Positions 39,601-50,100 of a stretch of 64,000 nt of DNA are shown here, piece by piece. The notes below the pieces were generated by a model. The model was not told the origin of the DNA. It ran no database searches and was given only the letters and a program-made list of their open reading frames with translations. Source of the DNA: Haemonchus contortus (Eukaryota; Nematoda; Chromadorea; Rhabditida; Trichostrongylidae); the NCBI GenBank assembly GCA_000469685.2, contig LS997563.1, forward strand, positions 41,022,468 through 41,086,467, in the 5' to 3' direction. A program made the position numbers and the translations under genes. Position 1 is the first letter of the stretch, and the number at the start of each line of letters is the position of its first letter.

Positions 39601-42560
39601 TCCTTCTAGGGTTGGTTAGTTTGCCGCTAGTGTGCTAGGTCGACCCTTGCATAATATTTTGTCACAACGCCTTTAGAGCTTTTTTAGGGTTAGTGCTGAA
39701 TATGACTTCCTTCTTTTGACTGAATTTTTTGATTATGGTAATAGTTATCATGTACTTTATTATGTTTCATTTGCTTCTTTTTTGCTCTTCATATTTTTCT
39801 ATTTTTGTTTACCTACGAATTGTAATGATATTAGTGCTAATTTCAGTAGTTAACTCTTTTCGGAATTGAGTGATTTTGAGATCCAATTTCGATGTGCATA
39901 TGCTATCCCTTGTGAGCTTACGATATTACTTTTCAGAGTATTGGTCTGGATGTACATAGAGTTTTCGACGGACAAGAGAATGTGTCATGTTATCGAAGAG
40001 ATATTTTGCTTAATTGAACAGATCAGACCGAACTTCCTCGAAAGTGTGGTGAACTTCTTACTAATGGTATGATCTCAAAAATTCTGTTGTTTGGTTTACA
40101 GGAAAATATGGGGCTGTTTCATTCAGGAACTGGGTAGAGTAGAGTGTGTAGAGCTCGCCAAAGAAATAGTGAGATTTGTTGTAAACATCTGCCGAAGACT
40201 TGACGATGGAAATGTGAGCAACGCTTTTCGTTATTTCGCGATTTTGCTCGACGGCTGCGAAAGGAGCGATTTCATCAACGAGGTAGCATTTGAGCTATCA
40301 TTAATCTGAGAAATAAGCAATTATGCCTGTCCTTCTTTAGTCTGAAGTGCCAAAGGGTCTGATCAGTCAAGCCGAAGAACTACTGGTACATTGTGAGTAC
40401 GATAGAGTCAGGGTGATCCTAGAAAGCTTGGCAAGGTGGAAAGAAGAGGGTACAGTGGATCGCAGGTGGGTAGGGATCTGATTGATTCCTATAAAACCTA
40501 GATTGACTTATTGAATGTTCTCGTCCTAGGATTGCTGAAGTCTACAATGAAGCTGATCGCTTTGATCGTATCGCATGTTGTACTTTGCGATTGGCTGAAG
40601 AGGAAAGTGCTGCTATCGCAACAGGAGTGGTTGGAGAAGGTAAGATGATGTCAAAAGATTCGGCTGTTCTACTATTGACTAAACAACTATTGTCGCCGGC
40701 ATTAGCGTTTATTGATTGGGGGTACATTTTTTACTTAGAATCGATTCCATACCCTAACAAATCGTGCACATTATAGCCCTTTCATCGAAAACCTTACCGT
40801 CTAGAAAATTATCAGTCAAAACAGCAAAACACTTGATCTTGTAGAACCTATAGAAGGCATAAGTGTTATATTAAGTGTTGGCTGTACGAATCACCCGCTG
40901 GAAGTGCCTAGCTGTGAGAAAAGTATCCTTGTGGGTTTCTGTGAATCATGGAGATTTCATTTAGCTTGGTGAATCAGACTTACCCACACCGCTCGTTTGA
41001 GAATTTGAGTGGCTCGCTGTGCAAAGTGGTACCCAGTTTTTGGGTTGACTGTTCCTGTCAAAACGGAGAACGTCCGTTGCGCGCGTCCGTCGAAAGTAGG
41101 TCACCCCGCCCACTCCGCGCGGGGCGCACACCACTGAGGTCTCGAGGCGACATTACAGTACCACCAAGTGTCGGTAGAGCGAATGGTTAGCATTTGTCCG
41201 TGTTAACCTCTCTTTGGCTGAGTGTCATTGACCAAGCACAATTCGTATGCCCCGCTGACAACAGTGACGTTTGTCAAAGATAGCGGGCTGATCCGCCGCA
41301 TGCGGCGGGTGCGGGCTGACCTGGTTTCGACGTACGCGCGCAACGAAGCGCACCCCCTTCAAATTATAATAGTTGTTTCTCTTTATCTTCGATCTGCCTA
41401 GGGATGCAGATAAGTTACTTCACCACGTGAATTGCGAATAACTTTCCTTGATTATAATCAGGGCCGAAATGAGTGCAGTTTCCCTATTTTTCTATACCAC
41501 TCATTATTTGGACATGAGGATCGGTTTGTATCGATCGATTGCTTAAGAACCTCTTTTCACCAGTTAGCAGTGTTTTGTTTTTCTCTCTCCCCATTATCCC
41601 AGCGGTTGTTGTCGAGACTTACTGAATAAGCTCCTTGATCTGGGCTATGTAAAATAAGAAAAATCCGCGAACCATGCGTAGTGGTGCTCCTCAGGTTCCC
41701 CCACTTATGCTCAAATCATATTGTTTGACCTTACGAGGGTTAGGGCATTTATTGTCATTCCACTTACTATATACTGTTTAGTACTAAAACCATCTTCATT
41801 GCACTCTTTCGGTTGTGAAATGAGCTATCCCCAAAAACTAGTTGAGTTATCAGTGTGGTATTACCTCCTAGTTTCAGTTCAGTTTTGTGCAAATCCAAAT
41901 CGATAAAGTAGAACTGGAAAACTCAGTAAAACGCACAGTATAAAAATCAAATCAGTTTCTCTTACAGTGTACTGTAGCCTTTCGTTTTCCAGTGGGCGTT
42001 GGAATACATCGGGAGGATCCTGTTGAAATATATTACCGAAATCGCATTTCTAAATTGCATAAAGATTGCGGAACTGATGAAGCTCCATTAGTGGATGTGA
42101 TTCCCCATAGAAACGAGTATGAAGATGATATTGACGAAGACGACGGCATCGGATTGAGGTAGAGATCTTGACGCTTTTGATTCGCGTCTTGTTTTAGCTG
42201 ATGCTCTAAAGTCGTTCGAGCACCTACTAGACCCATGCGCTAAGTAGCGCGAAATCCAGCCATGATAGGCGGATTTTTGGGATATGGGTTACATGATACA
42301 ACTGAGGGTGGAGCAGTACAGGTTACAACGATCCCGGTTGGATTTGAAGCCCTGAGTGCAGCTGTATAAGATGTTAGGAACGTATGAGCAAGTGTGAATG
42401 TAAAGAATTGTGATTTTTTTTAAGCTGCATGCTAAACCCTTTTTAATGTAACCCATAACCCACATTTTCTGTGAACATCCAAGTAAACAAAACTGTTTTT
42501 AGCCCACCGTCGCTGACTCCGACTATCACTGACTTTGATGATGTCGCCGAACAGGAATAG
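21606..42560 (+). CDS. Giant ubiquitin carboxyl-terminal hydrolase, USP24/USP9X family
   Basis: The gene spans 21 kb. Exon 1 (21606-21709) and exon 2 (21773-21885) encode an N-terminal UBA domain, ATLLSHGFEQPDVEIALRKS, which USP24 has and USP9X lacks. Many helical-repeat exons follow (for example DLAARKWLQASQQLL near 22140, PLFFNDVNLGISVDF near 22500). The catalytic domain starts at exon 32642-32799 with the Cys box GLQNGGGTCYMNS (Cys codon 32699-32701) and continues through exon 32870-33056 (RQQHDAVDFFTELID). Zinc-ribbon pairs follow (CYGC near 33220, YYCSKCQEK near 33450), then LAIQLKRFSYD near 33580. The His box HSGGARAGHYVSYVK has its His codon at 36252-36254, followed by YGQWVELNDAEV near 36870. 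The family cleaves ubiquitin from cytosolic and nuclear substrates. The C-terminus ends TPTITDFDDVAEQE at a TAG. All three catalytic boxes look intact, so it is probably active. Exact boundaries of many outer exons were not resolved. Confidence 0.9.
29710..29998 (-). mobile_element. tRNA-derived SINE in a USP intron
   Basis: On the minus strand it opens GGCGGAGGTGGTGTAGTGGC, an A-box-like tRNA head, followed by a B-box-like GGTTTGAATCCC. It then shares with the 44817 copy a body with GAATTGGTACCAGACTCGTC, AGGATAAAA and GACTTCCATTCAGAA-type sequence (opposite strand). It lies in intronic sequence after the exon ending near 29455. Confidence 0.7.
31650..31790 (-). mobile_element. Truncated tRNA-derived SINE in a USP intron
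   Basis: On the minus strand the head GGGCAGAGGTGGTGAAGTGA and a B-box-like GGGTTCGAGTGCC are followed by the 3' motif CTGAACGGAAGCCAAATGCG. The central body seen in the copies at 29710 and 44817 is missing, so this copy has an internal deletion of about 100 bases. Confidence 0.6.
33810..33863. repeat. 23-bp hairpin in a USP intron
   Basis: AGTCTTACCGGACCAAACGA at 33810-33829, plus AGT, pairs with the segment 33841-33863 over 23 bases with two mismatches around an 8-base loop. It begins about 14 bases after the splice donor at 33796 that follows the exon encoding VCDQDLKSLFDD. Its size is below that of usual miRNA precursors; a short palindromic element is the simpler reading. Confidence 0.7.
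34294..35863 (+). mobile_element. Tc1-like DNA transposon inserted in a USP intron
   Basis: The element begins CAGTACCGTTCAAAAAGAAA and ends with the inverse (TTTCTTTTTGAACGGTACTG). Terminal inverted repeats extend over about 55 bases with a few differences. It is flanked by TA on both sides (34292-34293 and 35864-35865), the target duplication of Tc1/mariner elements. At about 1.57 kb it is close to the length of Tc1. It sits on the same strand as the host gene, in the intron between the exons ending at 33795 and starting near 35919. Confidence 0.93.
34600..35602 (+). pseudogene. Broken Tc1-family transposase
   Basis: The reading is spread over several frames. An N-terminal part near 34610-34930 starts SRGSNQELTHAQHLRL and carries helix-turn-helix-like sequence. 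A middle part is frame-shifted. A C-terminal part at about 35300-35602 contains the conserved SPSQSPDLN of the DDE catalytic core and ELKKRIADKTVKN, and ends at a TAA. Stop codons and frame changes mean it cannot encode a full transposase as it stands. Confidence 0.85.
36341..36746. mobile_element. 406-bp near-perfect palindrome (foldback/MITE)
   Basis: The whole element is one inverted repeat. Arms of about 190 bases, starting TACCCTAAAATTCC and ending in its reverse complement GGAATTTTAGGGTA, differ at only about one position along most of their length. A short centre holds a secondary AGCGAT / ATCGCT hairpin. TA at both ends fits either the terminus or a TA target duplication typical of Tc1/mariner MITEs. 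It carries no coding sequence. It lies in a USP intron about 60 bases after the exon encoding the catalytic histidine. Confidence 0.93.
41040..41345. other. CpG-rich patch in a USP intron
   Basis: This stretch has many CG dinucleotides (CGTCCGTTGCGCGCGTCCG, CCCCGCCCACTCCGCGCGGG) in an otherwise AT-rich intron. It includes a 16-base perfect palindrome CCGCCGCATGCGGCGG at 41293-41308. No coding potential was seen. It looks like an inserted repeat of unknown family. Confidence 0.5.
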
Positions 42561-43255
42561 TGTCTTTCTGATGAAGATGTCTGTATAATTTAAAATAATA
42601 TGCTGTGAACACGCTTATGTCAATGATTAGTGTTGAGTTGATTTCTACTTATGGTCTTCTGCATCGTCTAAGTGTATAGAGATTTTCTTTTTGCGCTTCG
42701 TCATTGCGGCTATGGTGCGCGACACTCCACAAACGCGCGCGGTGACCCAGTTTTGTGCACGGTGGTATCTTTTGACCCATACCCGTGTGTAAGTAATGTA
42801 TGTTAAAAGTTTTGTTCGGAATTTATCGAAGTTATTGTCTATTGTTACATGTCATTGTTGCACTGTTATGTTGAGTTGACGTCAGTTAGATAGGCTTTTC
42901 CATCTTTGTTTCCTTTGTCTTGCCGCTCAAGCAGCTGCTGCTCACTACGATGTGCCCATTGTAGATGGTGAGTGAATGTCGCGTGCGCTTGTTACGGTTC
43001 GGTATCGCCGGTATTTACTATGAAGTATCCATCATACTTGTTGTTCCAGTGTATCCATCACTTGAAATGTGCCTTAAATACCATTGCCTGATATCACTAT
43101 TGTGCTTTAGCAGCTTTGATTTGTAATTATCGTTATCGTGTTCAACCTATTAAAGAAGTGTTCAATTGCCCTATTGAATTCCAAAAAACCAGACAGAAAG
43201 AACCTTTTGATGGTCGGGGCAATGGCCTTTTTTGGCTTGAAATACATGCCTTTGT

Positions 43256-43332
43256 GATCGTCCGGGCTATGTCTGTGTGTAAATAACGGGTTAATGTGGC
43301 GAATTCCCGGCCAACACAAATAGCCCGGACGC
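43256..43332. repeat. Inverted repeat with 12-bp arms
   Basis: CGTCCGGGCTAT near 43258 is mirrored exactly by ATAGCCCGGACG ending near 43332. About 50 bases separate the arms. It may be the terminal repeats of a tiny non-autonomous element, but no target duplication was evident. Confidence 0.5.
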
Positions 43333-44816
43333 CCGTCGTCGATTTTCAGGTTTTCGAGGACCACCGAGGATTATATGGCCACTTCGAACATTGTCACTTC
43401 GATGCCTTTTTTGAACATTCACTTTTGTTACGTCAGTTGCGACCACCACCGACGTTCTCATGTGTCGACTCCCTTGGCCAAGCATTTGTAACCATCATGG
43501 TCCCATAAATTTGTGCTAGGAGTTCTTCAGAAAGTTCGTTATCAAGTAACCGGTACCAGAGGGAAAGGGAGCTTAATCAGTCTTCGACTACTTGGGATTT
43601 CTAGCTAATCAAGTTTCCAACCCTTCCAGAACTGGCTCGCGGAATTTTCGGATATTCATTACCTCGCTGGGATTATGTTTTTGAAGTTGAGGAGTGTTAC
43701 TCAACTTACAGTAGCCTTTGGGGTGCCGAAGTTCTTTTTCTCTCTTCCAAAGCAGAGTAGGTAAGCTGGAATTGAATCCAAAGACCTTAAATTTTAAGCA
43801 GGTTCAGGGTTTGATTGAGGTTGAGCCATGGTTTTTAAAGTTGGCACGATTTTGTTAGAACTGGCTTACTGTTCCATCCGTTCGGAAATATGTTCGTATC
43901 GGCTCAAGGTTACTACCTGGCTCAACATAATTGGTTTAACTGTCTGTAGAAAGTACAGTACCCATAGTAGTTTACTTTCGTATATGGTATGGAAGTAATT
44001 CCCTAGAGGGCATAACTTTCCAGGGTATTTGAAATCCGTATTAACATCTTGGAACCAAATCCAGTAAAGCCTCCACATGGGACTGAAATGCTTCAGTGAC
44101 CAATGTCGTGGTTGAGACGATTTGAAAGGACAAATATCTCGACGCAAGTCATCACATCTCGTTGACAGAAAGTCAGAAATTCCGTGCTCGAGGTCGATCC
44201 TCGTTAAACAGCTCCCTTTCTTAGCTGACCATGCTGTCTGCACGACCTCATTCCTTCGCCATTTTCCTTGGAAATCACACCGAATTACTTATGAATTTTC
44301 TCCCCTTTTTTCTTTTGTATTTGGCTGTTTTTCTCCTTTTTGTTGTTCATTTTTGTCAGCTGGATTGATACTTATTATTTTTTGTCGAAAAATAAATGAA
44401 TAATTGAAGCTTAAAGAGTTATTCAATTGAATCGTTACTTGAGGCACTGCCACACGCATAGTTCGTGGATCGAGTTCCATTCAGGTCAGGTAGGCTTACC
44501 ACCCTCCAGCTTCTACCAACTTCTACCTAACCGCTTATACTCTTTTGGCAGAAAGTAAACTCTGACTTTGGACCTTCCAGCACCTCAATGTGTCCGCAAG
44601 AAGCACGCAGCATTCAAATATTGGGATGATTCTGAATAGAGTACCCATGCAGGGCGCAGCTTTAATCCTCTCTAAGGAATTTCTTTGCATTCGAGTAACC
44701 CTCCTCATCTTCGTTAGTCGGCGTTTAATCGAATGTTCTTCACTCCCCCTGTAGTGATAACCATTTCTGAGATGCACCGTATCGAAAATGATATTTACCA
44801 TCAACATCATGGTTTA

Positions 44817-45080
44817 GGGGCAGAGTGGCGTAGTGGCAAATGGCGCCCTATATTACACGCACGGTCAGCGGTTCGAATCCTGGGTCGATGTCCGCCTAGA
44901 TCAACCAAGTCTTCCATCCCTCCGGGGTCGGTGAATTGGTACCAGACTCGTCTAGGAGGATAAAAACACTGACTTGTACATCGGCTGGCCATTGCAATTC
45001 ATTGTATAGGCCACATACGCGCTCATTACGAAACTATGGTTCTGAATGGAAGTCGAATGCGCATCCCTAAGACGGGCTCG
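44817..45080 (+). mobile_element. tRNA-derived SINE, best-preserved copy
   Basis: The head GGGGCAGAGTGGCGTAGTGG has a tRNA-like A box, and GGTTCGAATCC about 50 bases later is a canonical B box, together a split pol III promoter. A tRNA-unrelated body follows, including GGTGAATTGGTACCAGACTC, AGGAGGATAAAAACACTGAC and GGAAGTCGAATGCGCATCCC. The head does not fold into a full cloverleaf, so it is not an active tRNA gene. Copies share this structure at 29710-29998, 31650-31790, 51930-52185 and 12035-12236. Confidence 0.8.
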
Positions 45081-45539
45081 ATTATTGTTTAGGTGTTGTA
45101 TTATTCAGCCCGATTAGTATCCCCGCAAATCAAAAAGACTGCGGGAAGACTCCCAGTCGATAGAGTGATCCATTTAAAAACTTATTTGTACAGAGATGGC
45201 CACAGACTGCAAGAAATGGGAACCAACGAAATGGATCGTCCTGCAAGAATGCATCCATGCCATCACAACAATCACACTTGCATAGCGGATTACAGTCGTA
45301 GTCCGCTATACAAGTTTGCTATGTAGTCAACTTTGGGAAAACAGTAAGGCACCCGAAGGCTCTAGCGGAACGGGAAAATTGAGCCTGAAATTGCAAACTA
45401 GTCATTTCATTAGGATCTTTGATTCGTTCCTAGCTGAATTGCCTGTTAAAGATCATTCGTTCACGGGGTATCCCAATTAGGATGAAGGAAGGTAATTCAA
45501 AAATTTCTCGATTACCTTTTTGCAATATCAAATCGAAGC

Positions 45540-46690
45540 ATCCGGACCTCCACTCACCATCCGAAGCTTCGGAAGTGGCAAAGACCGAGAGAAGGATACA
45601 GCCATCCCCTGACACCTAGAATGGATCAGTTGAAAACAGTATACTCATACTCACTGAGTTTTTCTGTGCATCCCTCCAGTGGATTCATTTGATCATTATT
45701 TGAGTGAATATCTTTCCTACAAGCGCCTATACAGAAACAAGAGACGCTAAGTAAACACCTATGCACCTGATCTTCGACTGAACCCTTCCAAGGTAGGTAG
45801 CTATGCTAAGAGGTCTGCCCTCCGGTGAGATCGCCCTCATTAAGGCATGGAAGATTTCCGTTGTAAAAAGACGTCAAGCCCCCCATATAAGACTTCTCAA
45901 TGCTTCTAAAACTTTATCAAAACTTTTCCATGATCGATATCATTACCGTACCTTCTCGATTATCCATGCGCCATCGAGGAATGCTGAAGCTGTTCCCCTG
46001 CTACATACGTTTTCCAGATAATCTTCTCTGATCGGGATGAACCGTTGGACTGCTGTCGAAGGGTTGACTATTTGTGTAAGTAGCCAGCTTAAATTCGTCG
46101 GCTTCTTTCACGTTCAGCAAACAGAAGGGCGAGAAGAGTTAGCGTTGCCGAGAGAGGTGTCGAGCAGGAGCGCGTTCAATTTGCGAAACACTTTCACCAT
46201 ATCCGATTGAACTCGACGGTCAAGCTGACGGAGCATTCCAGTGTCAGCGAATTGGACTAATGGAAGGAACTGATTGACTAAGGCTGTCAAAAGTGCAGCG
46301 GCTGATGATTCAGGCCTTACCGATAGTCCCTCAAGAGGATGACAAACCTCAAGTCTCCCTAGTTCTACCCACTCAGCCAATTTCTGACTTATACATACAG
46401 TAATCGGTTGGCAATACTCCAGCCTCTGTCTGTTTCGACATAGAATTTGAAGCAAGTTGCCCAAAGTTTATCCAGGTTACCTAGGTCGCGACTTTTCCCG
46501 GAAGGTTGCAACATTCCTTTTTCTAGGGTCAGAATAGTCCGTCACTTTTGAAGGTACACAGCCTCAACCCCCGTCTCACCTTTTGTTCAGCCTTCGACGA
46601 GTTTACCTAATCGAAAGGACGACTCGGCCATCACTTCCCTTTCTCCTTGCCAGAAGAAGCTCTTACCGGAACTACTCCCAGGACTAGTGA
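45540..46690 (-). CDS. Unassigned coding-like exons, minus strand
   Basis: Three minus-strand pieces read like protein. One near 46630-46590 contains MAESSFRLGKLVE. One at 46444-46130 has long amphipathic helices, including ALVNQFLPLVQFADTGMLRQ and QSDMVKVFRKLNALLLD, with a possible intron between GTAAGG near 46322 and TTTTGACAG. One near 45615-45560 reads SGDGCILLSVFATSEAS between an acceptor CTAG and a donor GTGAGT. I do not recognise the family. It could be a small gene, a fragment of a larger helical-repeat protein gene, or a pseudogene. Phase-consistent joining was not established and no start codon was fixed. Confidence 0.3.
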
Positions 46691-47106
46691 GAAACACGAA
46701 AACTGAAAATAGAAATAAAAATTGAGCAAATCGGGGTTAATAAATCTTTTCGAAAAAAAAGGATGCGCCATGCACCCAACTGATCCAGTATTGCAGCGAT
46801 AGTTTCAATATACCCCTAGATTATGGTTCCAGGATATAGTCAGTGTGAAAGTCGGTTCGGCTTTTCTGAAATTCGCCAGAATCACATGGTGCACCTGGAC
46901 GAATTTTAGCCTAGGAACTGATCCCTGCATATGTGTAGCGCCGATACTTGCCACTGCTCTGCTTCAGTCAAGAATTAATATTCGAAATATATTTTCAAAC
47001 TTCACTAAAGCACAATTTTTTAAAATTTCTTTGCACAAAAGATAAGAGTCATTCAATCGTACGATTAGTATCGTTTATCATAACTACGTATTGATCGTAT
47101 TATTCA

Positions 47107-47120
47107 GCTTTGATTTCAGG
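47107..47120 (+). promoter_or_regulatory. Acceptor before the chitin synthase start
   Basis: AGCTTTGATTTCAG lies about 25 bases before the presumed start codon at 47145 with no in-frame upstream coding sequence. It could be a spliced-leader addition site or join a non-coding 5' exon. Confidence 0.4.
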
Positions 47121-47144
47121 CTATTGGAGCTTGAACAAGGGGTT

Positions 47145-50100
47145 ATGTCAAAGCGGGACGAGGACGACCCGTCCCTGCTGTACATTAGCGAAGGGTAAGA
47201 TCTTTATTGTCCACTACTTTTTACGAGGCGAATTGGAGGAATTTCTCGGTACCCGAATCTTGAAGGAGTAAAACCAGTTGTTGGCATTGTTCCAATGACA
47301 GGTCCCTACTCTAGTAGTTTGACTATCCATCGAAACTCCGTGTGTGACGATTAGAGCCTCTTTCATCCTTCAGTAAAAATCCAGGAAGTCCTGCTCAAGG
47401 AGAGTACCCAGTTTCTTTTTGGCAAACAATGACAGGGCGTACTGGCGCCTGACAGAATGCAGCTGCAACGGTCAGTAAACAGTATTAAGTCGGCGCTGTT
47501 GTTCATCAAGTGAAAAACCTCCCTTCTTTGTCAATTTCGAGCAAAAAGCCGCTCGTCAACTGGATTTTGAAATACACCAGTTGATACATCAGGCGATTCC
47601 AGCCGAGAAACACTGCACCTGAGGCGCGGATCATTTTTTAGGCAATTTGGACTGGTCAATTTTGAAAGAAATCAGGCCTTCATCAAAGGGGGGGGGGGTT
47701 GAGAGGTGCGGGGGATGCAATAGAGTGATAACAACTTCTTGGGAATTAGATTTCAGTGCATAGTAAATGTCGATTAGGGCTGGAATTTTATAACATACAA
47801 TCGTATTTGCCTCTCTAAAGAGAACAGAACTGGAATCTTCTCATTTCACACTGTTTCGATAAGATTCTATATCCTTTTTTTCTCTACTAATCACGGAGTT
47901 CTTTTCTGAAAATCTTATTGCTCAAAAACCACTCAGTTTTGAAGACTTGGAAGATTTTCTGTTGGAAGAGCAAAGGCAGAGGGAGGGATTCGACGGCATT
48001 GCAGTTCGCCTTTTGGATTGAATGTGTTTCATGGAATTTCTCAGAACGGATCCTTCTAACAATTTTAAATGATAACCGCTGCCCCCTAATGGGTGAAAGT
48101 TATTTATTGAGCTTTAACTTTTGACCGTAGTCCGATTAAGCAAGTACCGTACTAAATACTGGGATTGATCAGTTTTTAGTACCTTTTAACCGTTCGCTTT
48201 CAATTTTAACACACTTTTTTTATTTTTTCTGAATATGTTTTTGACCTCACTTTACAAACTACCCACTTCATTTCGTCGAATATTTTTTCCTTTTTAAAAG
48301 GCATTGGATTCAAATGCATTGAAAGACTAGTGAATCCGCGCATTTGATGATTGTGATCCATTTCATTCGAACCTCCGAGAATTATTTCCTGCAGCTATGA
48401 AGAGGGCACGAGCGGAGAAATTCGCTGTATCTGTTCGTTACTAAGACTACAGGAGTCGTTTGCTTTGGTGTTCCCTTTGTTTACAGTTTATTGTGGCCAA
48501 ATTTCAGCAAAGTTTCTAAATTTCAAGCGGAAGAGAAGTTTACAAAGAGGTTCCACGGGCAGTAGTGAAATATACTTGCTGAGTAAGCTTGGGTTCCTTT
48601 CCGCTGATGATCTTTTGTGGTCTCGACTCCGTCATTATCCCGCCTACCCCATCATCTTTACCCATCCCATTGTTACAGCGTTGTTTGCGCTTTTAAGGTG
48701 GTCAACGTGGAACAAAACCGTCAGAACAAACGCATTTACTCGAAGTCAAACATGGTGCCTGCGAAATGATCAGGAAGGCTTGCCATGACGTAAATTTACC
48801 GTACTGATGGTCAGGATACGACTTCATGGCTTTGAAGGATGGTTCTGGAATTTCCAACAAAAAAGAGCTAGGAAACGGAATATAATGAACCACTCCCCGA
48901 TGAACGGTAACGGGATGCATCCCCTTCCCTATGAGTGGCAGAGCTGCTGCTAGTGGGCAACCGTTCCCGTGCTGGAATTTCCCGTACAGCCAGCCGGTCG
49001 AGAAGTGTGCCTCAGTGCAGGGAAGCGCTTGTTGCATTGGACACACTGCCCAGTCCGCCCCTTTCGGACACTTGAACTGCTCCCGTCCGTCCGGCCGCTA
49101 ATCCCAACGTTCAGCAGCAGCAGCAGCAGCAGTGCAACGAAGAAAGCAATCTGCTCTCATCACTAAGTGTCTCATCCTCCCCCGTTCTTCCATTCCAGTC
49201 TCTTTCCCTTCAGTCAACTGCTATTTGACGACATTTTTATTTGGAAATGTTCCAATAGTAGCATTACAATACTGCTAACGAACGTATGGAATTCAATGCG
49301 GGGGGACCTTCTATACAAGGTGCCAGCTACTACTTTACATCGGCAGATATTCGACCAATATCACCACTATCTGATGGAGACGACACTTCTTTTACGGAGA
49401 CTCGGAGTGAACAAATCTCTGAGGAGACCGTGAAATCGCAAAAACGCCTAGGAAATCAGTACGTTCTTCCCAACTTCCTCCACTAACACCTCTGACTCTA
49501 ACCACCGGTTTTTGGAGCTGCTTTTTATTTTTACGGCTATTTACTTATTTCGGTGTTACTTCAGACCAAAATTTCCTTTTTTTTACGTATTCATTGCTAA
49601 TAACTGAGCTTATCGAGAACAGCTGAGGGCCCTCGGTCTTGTCCACTATATTGCTAAGACAAGCCATGCAAGGTGCCATCCAGATACTCCTTCAATTACC
49701 TTGTATCTTTAAAGGAAGTCAGGATGCATGGCGCATTCTGCGACGTCGTTCAACACATTTTCATTGATTTTCCATCTTTATTCATAATTACTAGCGCTTT
49801 ATATTATGTTGATGCATAATTACTATAATTAGTATAAATACTAATTTTATTTAGCGAAACGATAAATACTGGACAAAAACATCTTCAAGTAATTACTCCG
49901 GAACTTATCCACCATTCCGTCTCACTATTTTTCCGCCTCTATCCCTTCAACCACCATTGCGTTATGGGTTTAGGAAAAATTTGATTTGGCGGCAGATCCT
50001 CCCCGTCGTATCTCTCTGAGAGGAGCAAAAGGGCATATTCCCTCGCGTGGGAGGTACAGAGCTTGAAATTTCCCAGTATTTCATCCCTGAAAAAAGCACA

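Larger units (their letters stand above)
42561..47144. other. Spacer between USP and chitin synthase
   Basis: About 4.6 kb. It holds an inverted repeat (43256-43332), a well-preserved SINE (44817-45080), and coding-like minus-strand sequence at about 45540-46690 described separately. The right end supplies the chitin synthase promoter and leader. Nothing else was recognised. Confidence 0.5.

Noticed and set aside
43866..44243. 125-residue minus-strand open frame
   Set aside because: Composition is not protein-like, no motif was recognised, and no splice context is present.
44535..44810. Minus-strand frame with a faint resemblance to a reverse transcriptase C-terminus
   Set aside because: No YXDD motif or other catalytic block was found and the similarity is too weak to support a retroelement.
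44817..44890. Possible tRNA gene (A and B boxes present)
   Set aside because: The sequence does not form a full cloverleaf, lacks a clean acceptor stem pairing, and the same head recurs with a common non-tRNA body, so it is a SINE head.
48702..49046. 114-residue minus-strand open frame before the chitin synthase exon at 49262
   Set aside because: Low-complexity, cysteine- and proline-rich reading with no domain; lies wholly in an intron of the opposite strand gene.
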